Positions 36,740 through 46,681 of a stretch of 64,000 bases of DNA are shown here, one piece after another. Each line of letters starts with the position of its first letter. Positions within the stretch are counted from its first letter, which is position 1. The stretch comes from Selaginella moellendorffii (taxonomy: Eukaryota; Streptophyta; Lycopodiopsida; Selaginellales; Selaginellaceae). The stretch spans positions 472,254 through 536,253 of the forward strand of contig NW_003314349.1 in assembly GCF_000143415.4 (NCBI RefSeq). Reading direction: 5' to 3'. Made by a program: the position numbers and the translations under genes. The notes beneath the pieces are model-generated. The model ran no database searches, was not told the DNA's origin, and worked only from the letters and a program-made list of their open reading frames with translations.

Positions 36740-38940
36740 CCACCGTGTAATGTCCGGACGTTCTCATGCGCCACCCAAGTTTGACTTTTCCAAAGTAAAG
36801 TATCTAGAAGAAATTTCTTGATTGTCAGTTATTATCATGGTCAAAGAGGAACTAGCGATGGATGGTAAAAGGAATCTTTCCCAGGTTGAAATTGAGAATT
36901 CTTCACAGTAGAGGAAATTTTTGCGAATGGATCAAGTGTTCTAGTCGTTTCTGGCTTGACCACAAAACATGTCATACATACATCCATGGAGAGAATCAAT
37001 CACTCACAACCCATGCACGAACCCAAATGTTATTTTTCTTTACATGGGAAATGGGAGATGCATAGCATGACCATGGTCCTCGCGCGCATTCATGACCAAT
37101 ACCCGTAAAGCGTACGACAATATTTGATAGTGTGTAGAACAACGAATTCTAGACACAAACACCACGCTCTTTCTCTGCCCCAGGTCATACAGCTCACAAT
37201 TGAATATGGCTGACCATATAGCATTAGTATTGGGTCTCAAGGTGGCTCAGAGTCATAGGACCATAAGTGTTATATATTGCTGTGTGCAAGATATTTCTCC
37301 TTCATATGGACAATTGCAACATCTAAACCAACCGGGTGGTAATGTCAGCATGGCAAGGATAGGCAAATATTAAATCACTTCCTCTTTTGCATCTTGGTGT
37401 CTGATGCATTTTCTGTATTGTTTTTTCTGCTTTAAGACATGAATGATGCATTCCAGAAAAAAAAAAAATTAATGGTCCCAACATAAGTTTTTTGCAGCTT
37501 TATGTATTAGTTTGATTCCAAATAATAAATTCATGATAAAATGCTGAAGTAATTTTAGGTCGCTTAAATATTATTTACAAAAAAGATTATTTTATAAGCC
37601 TACAAACCAAAGGTTTTTAATCATAAGTTTACTATATATTCTATAAATTTGCACGCAAAAATAATACTAGATTTTTATATTATTACATAAATATTTTATA
37701 TATATAATTTCTTGGGCACATAAACTTATATTAAATCTTACAAACATAATACTAACCCAATGTATTTAAAGATTTTGATGATTGCAGTAGTCATTATGGA
37801 TTTTGGCTGTATTCTTGGTTTTATAGTAATTGACAAAAGAGTTAATACCACTTATGCAAACCTTTGACATTAAGTTTTTATTTTTATTTTGTGTTGAAAA
37901 AGATATCAGTGTAATACTTAATGTTTTTTAATATATAAAATATAAAAATTTATTTTACTAATTATAATCTTTGCAATACACAAATTTAAGGTCTTAAAGT
38001 TTTTGAATAAAAATAATTACTTCTAAATTTTATGGCCACTGAATAAAAGACTCTAAATTTTATATCACCCAAACTCCTCTTTTTCCTTAATGTTAAATGT
38101 AAAGTTTGTTTATCTAGTATAAAATTTACTTCAGGCTGAAAACTTTTCCCTTGTTTAATTTCCAAGTGAGCTAACAAAATGAGTAACTCCTAAAATATAC
38201 TTTTGGATTGACTAACAATAAGTGGACTATAAAAGTTTTTTTCCTTCAAAGAACTAAACTTTATTTAGTCTTACATAAATAAACTCTTCTACTTGGTTAG
38301 AAGGGTATATTAGTGACAAACTCTATAACTATGTTATCTAGAGCTTATCACTAACTAAAATTTATTTAGTCTTACATAAATAAACTCTTCTACTTGGTTG
38401 GAAGAGTATATTAGTGATAAACACTAGAACTATGTTATCATCTAAAAAATGATATGCAATACATTTATTATGGTAAAATTAATTTTAAAAGTATTTTTTA
38501 ATATTAATTTAATTCTTAATGTCTTTTAATATGTTAAAAAGTTGCAATAACTTTGCATAACTAAATATGAAGTCTGGTAAATACTGGGATATATGCAAAA
38601 AAAAAATATAAATAATTTCTTCATAAGAGAAATATAAATCTAAATTTCCATGTTCTTATAGTCTTAATACCTTTATTTATAATTTTGACAACTATAAAGT
38701 ATATTTGTTAAATAATTTTTTTTATAAAAACATCAATTTAATATTTTTATTTGTAAAGACTGAAGATTGGTGATATAATAAATACTGATGTGACATATTA
38801 AATGAACCACTTGTTAGCATATTTTTCAAAATATTACAGCTAATATTGATTATTATTATTTATGGTCTATATGAATAATATTTTCTAAAATATGAGTAAA
38901 TATAAATAATGTTTTTATAATTATATATGAAGTTGCAAAA
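36740..38940. other. AT-rich intergenic region with one tandem duplication
   Basis: The only clear structure is a roughly 101-bp tandem duplication at 38254-38440 ('ttatttagtcttacataaat' with 'aaactcttctacttggtt' at 38261 and 38362). No gene is supported. Confidence 0.6.
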
Positions 38941-38944
38941 GTTA

Positions 38945-39151
38945 CTATATCACTATAATTATTTCATAGTAACATATATAATACATTTGTTTTATAGTTA
39001 TTCCTACTTTTGAACCACTTTCATTATTAATTGTATCTAGAATAAAAACATCATATGCATTAGTGGTATTTCTTTCAACATTTAAAGTTCTATATAAACT
39101 TTGAGCTTTTGGAAGTTTAGTATTTGGTATAGTATTAATTGCCTTTGCCAT
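38945..39151 (-). pseudogene. Short orphan reading frame (68 codons), origin unknown
   Basis: It starts with ATG (MAKAINTIPNTKLPKAQSLY) and has ordinary amino-acid composition for about 55 codons before becoming low-complexity. It stands out in a 2.7-kb AT-rich desert. I see no intron, no neighbour and no family match by eye. It may be a fragment of a mobile or viral gene, or chance. Confidence 0.3.
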
Positions 39152-39616
39152 TGTATTTATTATTAATACATTTAAAATATCAAAATCACCAAATTTCTTG
39201 TATTAATACTTTTACTACAAGTAATATTAAAAAAATCTTTGTATATTTTATTATGTTTTTGTTTGTTATGCTTTACAATTTTAAGGCTGGAGTGACAACA
39301 TCATATTATATAATTTTTCAGTTGTGTGTACTCAAAAAAATAAATAAAACAAATATGTTTAAGAACTAAGAATAAAATTCATATTGGATCTCAATTTCAA
39401 TTTAGGAAATATCAGCCTTTCAATTTGCTTGGCAATCTTGATGGCTAAAGATGGTATATGTTCATTTTATTTTATTCTAATTTATATTTGTCTTCTGAAA
39501 GAGGACATTCCAGAAAAATTAGTTTACATATCTGCTTGGTAATTGGAGAAATGTATCGGACTCTCTTCCAGCTTTCATTAATGCAAGGTTCAAAGCTAGA
39601 AGAAGCCTCCTTTTAA

Positions 39617-41014
39617 TCAAGAAAATGTCAACTGAAGCATAGCCGTGGATAAGAGCATGTAGGGAGCGCTCTTGTCTTCGCTCACATTGCACTTTGGCGC
39701 ATTGATGGATCCAATCTCGCCATGGCTCCTGCGTGCAGCAAGCAAGCTCACACACACGGCATGGTCAGGCAAATAAGGCATTGAATCGATCAAGTCTTGG
39801 GCATCTTCCAGCCGCCCCAATCTCCCAAGAATGTCAACCATGCAGCAGTAGTGCTGCAAGCTCGGCAAAATGCCGTGATCGGCAACCATTCCCACAAAAT
39901 GGGACCGAGCGCTCTCGAGCTGCCCAGCATGGCTGCGGGCAGTCAAAATGCCCGCGTACGTGGTCGCATCGGGCTTCATCCCCTCCAGTTCCATGCTGTG
40001 GTATAGCCCCACGGCAACCGCGGTGTAACCGTGGTGACCACATGCGGCAACCACGGCGTTCCATGTCAGTGTGCTCCACGCCGGCATCCTGCCAAGGGTC
40101 TTTGTTGACTCTCGGAGATTCCCAGCCCGACAGTAGGCCGCAATGAGGGTGTTCCAGACTACCAGGTTGTGCTCGGGCATGGAATCAAACACGGCTTTAG
40201 CTTTTCCAAGGTTTCCAGATGCGGCATTTGCTGTGATAATCGACGTCCATGCAATGGTTGAAATATGGGGCATAGTTTTGAGAAAATCCACAGCTCTATC
40301 TGGGTCTCCAAGCATTGAGTAAGACGAGACCATGGCGTTCCACGAGACTTCGTTTCTCTGAGGCATATTCTGGAATAGTTCCTCTGCTCCTATGATCATT
40401 CCTGCCTGCGCATTTGCGAAAATGAGAGATGTCCATGAGACTAGAGTGGTCTGTGGCATTTTCCCAAACAGAGATCTTGCTTCCAAAATGTTTCCGTTTT
40501 CTGAAGCGGCTTGTAGCATTGCGTCCCACGCTACGGCATCACGGGCAGGCATTCTCTCAAAAACACGCTTTGCTTCTTCGAGAAGCCCATTCACGGCATT
40601 TGCGGAAAGCATAGCGGTCCAAGCAACAACGCAGCTTTGCTGAATCGTCTTGAAAATATGACCGCACTGAAGAAGATCGCCGTTTTGCGAGTACGCAACT
40701 AGAAGTGCAGTGCTTGCAACAACCCCGTGCGAAGGCATTGCATCAAACTGCCTCCTCGCATCATCAAGATGCCCGTTTCGGGCATAAGCCAACACCATGA
40801 AGTTCCACGAGTAAACATTCCGCTGCTTCACGGAATCAAACGTAGCACGCGCCTGTGCCAGACTTCCGCTCCGCCCATAAGCCTCGATCAGAAAATTCGC
40901 AAGGAGACGATCGGATCTAAACTCTTCCGCCCCAAGAATGATCGCGTGGATCCGAGTCGTGTCCACGAGACTCGTGCTTTGCCGGAGACGATTCGCGAGA
41001 AGCGCAACATTCAT
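39617..41014 (-). CDS. PPR protein, PLS-type repeats, intronless
   Basis: It is 465 aa. A run of pentatricopeptide repeats starts near residue 20 ('RIHAIILGA', 'LLANFLIEAYGRSGSLAQAR'). Most repeats have the lycophyte/land-plant style 'VVAWTAMLSANAVNGLLEEAKRVF'. The C-terminus has the E-type block 'LGRLGRLEDAQDLIDSMPY' and 'APYMLLS', and no DYW domain. PPR proteins bind organellar RNA, one base per repeat, and guide editing or processing. The tail after residue 445 is short and atypical, so the E domain may be truncated. It is divergent from the neighbouring reductase gene, with 209 bp between start codons. Confidence 0.9.
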   Translation of the reverse strand: MNVALLANRLRQSTSLVDTTRIHAIILGAEEFRSDRLLANFLIEAYGRSGSLAQARATFDSVKQRNVYSWNFMVLAYARNGHLDDARRQFDAMPSHGVVASTALLVAYSQNGDLLQCGHIFKTIQQSCVVAWTAMLSANAVNGLLEEAKRVFERMPARDAVAWDAMLQAASENGNILEARSLFGKMPQTTLVSWTSLIFANAQAGMIIGAEELFQNMPQRNEVSWNAMVSSYSMLGDPDRAVDFLKTMPHISTIAWTSIITANAASGNLGKAKAVFDSMPEHNLVVWNTLIAAYCRAGNLRESTKTLGRMPAWSTLTWNAVVAACGHHGYTAVAVGLYHSMELEGMKPDATTYAGILTARSHAGQLESARSHFVGMVADHGILPSLQHYCCMVDILGRLGRLEDAQDLIDSMPYLPDHAVCVSLLAARRSHGEIGSINAPKCNVSEDKSAPYMLLSTAMLQLTFS

Positions 41015-41223
41015 AGGCGCCGAAAAAATGGAGTCTCACATTGTTAGTCCACGCTGGTCAGCGTAATGTCAACGGTGGTCAACAAAGCCCGAGATGATCG
41101 TCCATTGTTAGGATCAACGCTGGTCAATCAAGCGGCCAAGTGGCCAACACTTGGCTTCCCACGGGAGGAACAAAAAATTTATCTATAGCCTAGGTTATTC
41201 CCTCATTCTCTCATTCTCTCTTC
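41015..41223. promoter_or_regulatory. Shared 209-bp divergent promoter interval
   Basis: It separates the start codons of the minus-strand PPR gene and the plus-strand reductase gene. It contains a repeated motif 'cgctggtcag' / 'cgctggtcaa' (about 41051 and 41112) and 'caacggtggtcaac', that is several TGGTCAA-type sequences. Bidirectional promoter activity is inference. Confidence 0.5.
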
Positions 41224-42098
41224 ATGGCTCTCTTGTTCTTCGAGGAGTATGCCGCGAATTCCTACCTCTACGCCGTCTTGGTGATCGGATTGGCGTCGCT
41301 TCTTCCCATGGGATTGCTGGAGCTCAAAGGAGGAGGTCTGAGGTACTCCAAATTCGCCGAGGGCAAGAGTCCGCTAGGCGAAATCCCCAGCAGAATCGCC
41401 ATGTTTCTCTTCTATTTCCCCTCGGCGGCATTGGCAGGAGCTGTTTTGAGCGCCACCATGGGAATTCTCCCATCGCTCGCCCCGGAATTCCTCAAGAACA
41501 CTCACCCTAGTCCCAGGTTCCTGGTGCTCACCGCTGCGATTTGCATCCATTTCTCCAAGAGGGTCATCGAGGCAAGTGATTCTTTCCAAGCTGGTCACAC
41601 TTTCTCACGATCTTTCAGGTGCTGTTCGTGCACAAGTACTCCGGCAATGCTGAGCTCCTGTCCAGCTTGAGCATCGTGTTCTTCTACACGGCCTCCACGG
41701 CCAATCTCCTCTACGCGCAGCAAGTGGCGGAGGATCTGGCACCACCCAAGATCGACTTGATGTTCCTGGGGTGTGTGTTCTTCGTGGTCGGCATCGTCGG
41801 GAACTTCTACCACCACGATTTGCTCGCCCAGCTGAGAAGTGGCCGCTCCCCGCAGCAGCCGAGATACGTGGTTCCTCACGGTGGATTGTTCGATCTCGTC
41901 GCGTGCCCGCACTATCTGTTCGAGATCATCGATTTCATAGGCCTGGGGATGATCTCCCAGACTGCCATCAGCGCCGCCACAGTGATGCTCGTCGCCTTCT
42001 ACCTCACCTCGCGAAGCATTTCCACCCGGCGATGGTACCTCAAGAAAGTCGATGGCTTCCCGAGACAGAGGAAGGCTTTGATTCCATTTGTCCTGTAA
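41224..42098 (+). CDS. Steroid 5-alpha-reductase family membrane protein
   Basis: Two exons (41224-41571 and 41619-42098) give 275 aa with about six hydrophobic segments. The C-terminal half carries the family pattern: 'HKYSGN', 'VVPHGGLFDLVACPHYLFEI', 'ISTRRWYLKKVDGFP' and the end ALIPFVL, with the His, Asn and Tyr residues used for NADPH and substrate. This family reduces the 4,5 double bond of 3-oxo-steroids, or related double bonds in polyprenols and enoyl-CoA. The sequence looks closer to the At5g16010-like '3-oxo-5-alpha-steroid 4-dehydrogenase' group than to DET2. The 47-nt intron only keeps the frame with a GC donor (GAG|GCAAGT) and TTTCAG acceptor. The substrate cannot be told from sequence. 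Confidence 0.88.
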
Positions 42099-42332
42099 AT
42101 GACGTGTCAGTGACATGGCAGCTGTTCTAATGTCTGTCGGTGCCACGTCAGGAAGCGCGGAGAAAGGATATTCGATTAGGGTTTATGGTGATTTTAGGGA
42201 AGAAGGCAGAGGAGAGGAAGGAATCGCTTTGGCGCGTGGCGAGGCGATGATTTCTTCCAGCGGCTTCACTCCTTGCTGATTTGGGCGGCTACATTTGTGG
42301 CACTCGTTTCTCGATTGGGCGGGCCAGCAGCT

Positions 42333-42967
42333 ATGTCGGCCGTGCTCGCGTCCCCATTTCTTGCGCAGCAAATCCGAGCTCCTGACGGTAAGTCTTTTCC
42401 TCGATTTCCCTGACTCAGTAGCTCCAATTCTATCCAAATCTACAGTAGGAGCGGCTATTACCGGGAGTAGCGTTAGGATAATTCATGTTGGTCACCGCAA
42501 ATTCGATGTCTCGGCTCTAGCAGTGACAACCACTTGCAGCGCGATGAGGGTATGTATGACTGATTGATTTTTCTTGTTCGAAATTTGTCTAAACTTCTTG
42601 GGATTTCTAGGCAACGTGTGAAGCCCAGCAGCAGACAATCCAAAACCAGTCGGCTGTCGTCTCCAAGACGGCTCCAATGCAATGTAAGCGTTTGTTCTTT
42701 GTGTTCTTCGTGTCGAATGGTAGAGAAGGGCTTCTTATCGATGGTTTTGTGTCTCGATCGCCAGCGAAGGAAGCTTTCGTCCCCAAGCTTGACGATGGCG
42801 GTGGCGGTGGCCCCGGCGGCGGGGACGACGGTGGCGGCGATGGTGGCGGCGGTGGCGGAGGATGGGGAGCTGGGGGATGGTGCTTCTGGGGCGTGCTACT
42901 TCTGCTTGGATTTCTAAAGAGCAACGAGGAGAACAGCAAGAAGAGGAGAAGGCGAAGACAATTGTAA
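42333..42967 (+). CDS. YELLOW LEAF 1-like glycine-rich plastid protein
   Basis: Four exons (42333-42387, 42446-42549, 42611-42683, 42765-42967) join in frame to 144 aa. The N-terminus is basic and Ser/Ala-rich like a transit peptide. The last exon reads SKEAFVPKLDDGG, then a long Gly/Asp run, then a hydrophobic segment GGWCFWGVLLLLGFLKSNEE and a Lys/Arg tail. This order (KEAFVP-LDDGG, Gly run, short membrane segment) resembles plant YL1, a small chloroplast protein linked to thylakoid ATP synthase and greening. Family assignment is from memory of that pattern. A 21-codon upstream frame starts at 42185 in the probable 5' UTR. The gene lies 235 bp after the reductase gene on the same strand. 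Confidence 0.65.
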
Positions 42968-43016
42968 AATATTTTTTTTCCAATCGATCATATTTCTTTG
43001 AATTAGGGTTCGTCTG

Positions 43017-43218
43017 CTGAATAATGAAAAAATTATTTTTTGTGGGGAGGGACATTATAAAACTGGCAATTCCCAATGTTATGTCACTACTGTTGAGATC
43101 GCTATGGATGGGTTGGAAGAGAGCAATCTTAATAATAATGACATTAGTAGTTGCCAGTTGTATGTGGATTTTATGAATCAGTGTCACAAAAGTCCCTCCC
43201 ACAAAAATTATTCTTCAG
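43017..43218. mobile_element. Fold-back MITE-like element
   Basis: It is 202 bp. The left end 'ctgaataatg...ttttttgtggggagggac' (43017-43053) is the inverted complement of 'gtccctcccacaaaaattattcttcag' (43192-43218). The inversion continues inward ('aaactggcaat' at about 43060 against 'agttgccagtt' at about 43149), so almost the whole unit can fold. It codes for nothing. No clear target duplication was seen. Confidence 0.65.
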
Positions 43219-43346
43219 TCGGTTGTTGTTTTATGGGACTATTTAAAAGTCATAAATTGTTGCTATTTTCTTTTTAAAAAATTCCTACGTAAAGACGGAA
43301 ATTTAAGAGCACGATTCGGGTTTTTTAAAAGAATAAAAATTGATAA

Positions 43347-43419
43347 TGGAGATGAGGGGCATCGATCCCCTTACCTATCGCATGCGAAGCGATCGCTCTA
43401 CCATCTGAGCTACATCCCC
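43347..43419 (-). tRNA. tRNA-Ala (CGC), possibly degenerate T-loop
   Basis: It is 73 nt and folds as a full cloverleaf: acceptor GGGGATG/CATCTCC, D-arm GCTC-AGATGGTA-GAGC, anticodon stem ATCGC/GCGAT with loop TTCGCAT (anticodon CGC), T stem AGGGG/CCCCT. There is no intron. The A box TAGCTCAGATGG is perfect. The T-loop is ATCGATG instead of TTCGAxY, so the conserved T54 is A and position 60 is G. It lies 60 bp before the 651-aa PPR gene, on the opposite strand. Confidence 0.85.
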
Positions 43420-43479
43420 AAATCGTGGTAACCAATTTAAATTCTGCCATCTTGTGGTCTTGTAAGAACCCTAGCAACG

Positions 43480-45435
43480 ATGGCGTGCGTCCAGGCGATC
43501 GCGCGCTGGAATGCAGCCGCGCGCGAGCACGTCATTGCCGATCCTGGTAAGCGCACAGCTCTGCCTCTCCACTCCGTATCCGATGAGTCCAAGAATTTGG
43601 CGGATTGCCTCCAATCTCACAAGAAAGCGCGCAATCTCCTGGCCATGGCGCGCGATCCGCCCCGGAAGACCACGTACAGGCTCGCCGTGAGAGAGCTGTG
43701 CAATGCCGGGGATCTAGACGCCGCTCACAGGGTTTTGGATCTCATGGAAGAGAAATTCCAGGCCAGGGACGTGATAGCTTGCAGCGCTGTGATCCACTGG
43801 TGCTTCCAGAGCAAGAAATATGGAGAAGCCTACGAGCTCCTCAAATCCGCCATCGTTGGAGGCTGCCGTCCAAACGTCGTGACATATGGAGTGGTGATCG
43901 AGGGACTTTGCAAGGCGCGGCGGCTCAAAGCCGCGCTGGAGCTCCTGGAGGAGATGATCCTTGGCGGAGCTGTGGCTCCAAACGTGGTGATCTTCAACAG
44001 CGTCGTGAATGGATTTGCCAGAGCCGGGCATTTGGATGGCGCTCTTGGGACTCTCCGGATGATGAGAAAGGCTGGGTGTGATCCAGACGAGGTAACTTAC
44101 AACACTTTGATCGATGTTTTCCACAAGCTTGAGAGGTTTGACAGTGCTCGTGAGCTCCTGGAACAGATGTGGGACTCGGGGATTCGTCCCGGCGTGGTTG
44201 CTTACAACACGATCATCTCGGGGCACTGCAAGTCGGGGGATGTGGATGGCGCTCTCGAGATCTTGAGCTTGATGAAAGGTAGAGGTTGCTGGCCGGATCT
44301 CTTCACGTACTCGACGCTCATCGCTGCGTTTCTAAAACTTGGCAGGGATCGAGAGCTCCGGAAGTTTGTCAACGTTCTAGTTTCACGGACGTCGATTCCT
44401 CCTCTCGTGGCAACTTACGAGCCTCTGATACAGTCGCTGTGCAAGAGGCAGAAGATCCACGAGGCCTTAACGCTCCTGGATCATATGGTGAGGAGTGGAC
44501 GTCCTCCAGAGATGGCTGAGACTTACAACAATGTCATCGCGAGTTTCTGCGAGGTGTGCAACGTGAGAAAGGCCAAGGGGATTCTAGAGCTGATGATCGA
44601 TAGCGGATGCAAGCCAGACGTTGTCACTTACAACACTTTGATCAGCGGGCTCTGCAAAGTTCGAAGAGCCGACGACGCTTTGCAGCTCATGCGAGAGATG
44701 GAGCCAGCTCCAAACACGATCACGTACAACACCGTCATCAACGGACTCTGGAGGTCCAGGAAGGATACAGAAGCTCAGGCTTTGCTGGACGAGATGATCA
44801 GCGTGGGGTGTCCATTCAGCGTCTCGACTTACAACTGCGTTATCGCGAATCTCTGTCGGTCTCGCGAGATGGAGAAGGCAGTGGACGTCTTTCTCTACAT
44901 GAGGAAGAAGAAATGCGAAACGGACGAGGTAACTTTCGCAACGCTGGTGGACGGGTTTCTCCGAGACAAGAGGTTGGAGGATGCTGGTGGAACGCTGGAC
45001 TGGATGGCAAGAGCAGGGATTCCCTCGGATGTTAAAAGCTACACCAAGCTTCTCAACGCTCTATGCGACAGAGGCTCTGCTCAAAAGGCCTGCGAGATTT
45101 TCAACCTGATGGTGGACCGAGGATACGCTCCAACTCTCGTGAGCTACAACGTTTTGCTCAAAGGGCTGTGCAAGGCACTCAGGGTGGAGCACGCGCTGGT
45201 GTTGTTCAGGGAGATGCAAGAAAGAGAAATCCAGCCGGACGTGGTGAGCTACACCACAGTTATCAAAGGTCTCTGTGCTGCGCGAAGAATCGACGAAGCC
45301 ATCGATTTGTTTCGAGACACCAGTTTCTTGGAGCCAAATGATATCACGCACGAGACACTGAGGATTGGACTTGAGAAGTCGGGCCGCCTGGAAGACTATT
45401 CTTCGGTGACAGGAAGAAAGGATCAAAATGCATGA
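43480..45435 (+). CDS. P-class PPR protein, intronless, 651 aa
   Basis: It holds about 15 tandem 35-residue repeats of pure P type ('DVVTYNTLISGLCKVRRADDA', 'NTITYNTVINGLWRSRKDTEA'). They follow a roughly 60-residue N-terminal region that could hold an organelle presequence ('MACVQAIARWNAAAREHV'). The first repeat begins near residue 65 (TYRLAVRELCNAGDLDAA). There is no E, DYW or SMR domain. P-class PPR proteins stabilise, process or activate translation of organellar RNAs. A piece of this gene (44630-44945) was copied to 52140-52434. The ATG of the next gene lies 45 bp after its stop. Confidence 0.92.
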   Translation: MACVQAIARWNAAAREHVIADPGKRTALPLHSVSDESKNLADCLQSHKKARNLLAMARDPPRKTTYRLAVRELCNAGDLDAAHRVLDLMEEKFQARDVIACSAVIHWCFQSKKYGEAYELLKSAIVGGCRPNVVTYGVVIEGLCKARRLKAALELLEEMILGGAVAPNVVIFNSVVNGFARAGHLDGALGTLRMMRKAGCDPDEVTYNTLIDVFHKLERFDSARELLEQMWDSGIRPGVVAYNTIISGHCKSGDVDGALEILSLMKGRGCWPDLFTYSTLIAAFLKLGRDRELRKFVNVLVSRTSIPPLVATYEPLIQSLCKRQKIHEALTLLDHMVRSGRPPEMAETYNNVIASFCEVCNVRKAKGILELMIDSGCKPDVVTYNTLISGLCKVRRADDALQLMREMEPAPNTITYNTVINGLWRSRKDTEAQALLDEMISVGCPFSVSTYNCVIANLCRSREMEKAVDVFLYMRKKKCETDEVTFATLVDGFLRDKRLEDAGGTLDWMARAGIPSDVKSYTKLLNALCDRGSAQKACEIFNLMVDRGYAPTLVSYNVLLKGLCKALRVEHALVLFREMQEREIQPDVVSYTTVIKGLCAARRIDEAIDLFRDTSFLEPNDITHETLRIGLEKSGRLEDYSSVTGRKDQNA

Positions 45436-45480
45436 CGCTGACCCCGTACACTTTTAAGGGTTTGTTCTTTCTTCGTTCTC

Positions 45481-46660
45481 ATGGCTACTGACTTTACTAT
45501 CAGAGAAGCTGTGAAGCAAGATCTAGTTCCTGCTGCGACCGTTCTATACAATGCGTTTCTGGAGATAAACAGTGCTACAAATGCTGCTGCTGTGGAGGTC
45601 GATTTTCCAAGTGTGGAAGTAGCCATCGCAGCAGTCAGAGGTCGACTGGAAGATGAAAGCTCAGCTGGTGTTGTGGCCGTCCAAGGGGGAGCTGTCATCG
45701 GTGTGGGATTCATCGTTTTTGGTTAAGTTGCTGAATTCTGGAATCTGGAATCTAAACCACAAGCCTTTGTTTCAGGAGGAGAGGTGAATTCTCTGGCCCT
45801 TGTCTCGGTGATGCCTAGCACAGCAAACAAAGGTGTGGGGAAAGCTATCACTTTGAGCTTGCTGGAGAAATCCCGCAACACAAGCGCAGCATCTATACGA
45901 CTAGTTCAGGTTCGCAACTTTTGACTCTGGCTTCTCAAAACAGTTTTCTCTCGGGTGTCAGGGAGCTCCGAACACGAAGAGCTTTTCCTTGTACGTGAAA
46001 TTCGGCTTTCGTCCCGTGGAGTTCTGGAGTAATTTTCATGGCCCACTCAGCAAAGACCAAGCCGAGAAAGCTGCCAACATCGTTGGCATCTCACTATCTG
46101 GTAATCCAGTTTTATACAAGATTTACACTTCTACATCTTTGACAGGCTATGTTGTCCGGGAGATGGAGCCGAACGACGTGGATGCTTGCTCCAAGCTCTT
46201 CAAGAAGACGTTGGGATACGACCGTGAAGCTCAGATCAGAGACGTGCAGCTTCGAGCATCAGGAAACGGCAGTGTTCTAGTGGTCATCAAAGACGGAGCC
46301 ATAGTGTGAGAACAGTGCCAAAGTTTTACCTTTCCAGATTCTCAAGCTTTGTCTTTGTGGCTCAGGGGATACACAACGGGTTTTGTTCGCAGTGGCTATG
46401 TGATTGCTACAAACGAAGAAGCTGCCATTGCATTATACTCGAGAGCAGCTCATCTTCATATATACATCTTGGGACAGCTCTATCCAACTTTGCTGCGATG
46501 GGCGTTCGAAGCTGGCCTTCCATTGATCAGGTACCTCTCATTTCCTGTGAAGTTATTCTTTTTACAAGATGGAATTTGCAGGCATGGATCGTTTATGGTT
46601 CTCGGCAGCTATCTCCGGCCGCAGCAAGGCATGCTGTGGAGTCTCTGTGGAGTCAATTGA
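45481..46660 (+). CDS. Double GNAT-fold N-acetyltransferase-like protein
   Basis: Six exons (45481-45721, 45776-45909, 45962-46100, 46146-46305, 46366-46530, 46582-46660) join in frame to 305 aa. All introns are GT-AG, 45 to 60 nt. The first half is a GNAT domain: 'FTIREAVKQDLVPAATVLYNAF', then 'VNSLALVSVMPSTANKGVGKAI', where NKGVGKA is the acetyl-CoA pyrophosphate loop, then 'SFSLYVKFGFRP', the usual last strand-helix. The second half repeats the start ('GYVVREMEPNDVDACSKLF') and has 'SGYVIATNEEAAIALYSRA'. Two-domain GNATs often keep only one active site; here the loop is clear only in the first. The substrate is unknown. It lies between two PPR genes. Confidence 0.85.
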
Positions 46661-46681
46661 TCCACTCATCTATCTCCAGTC

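Noticed and set aside
38254..38440. Possible CRISPR-like or satellite array
   Set aside because: There are only two copies of a roughly 101-bp unit without spacers; it is a simple tandem duplication.
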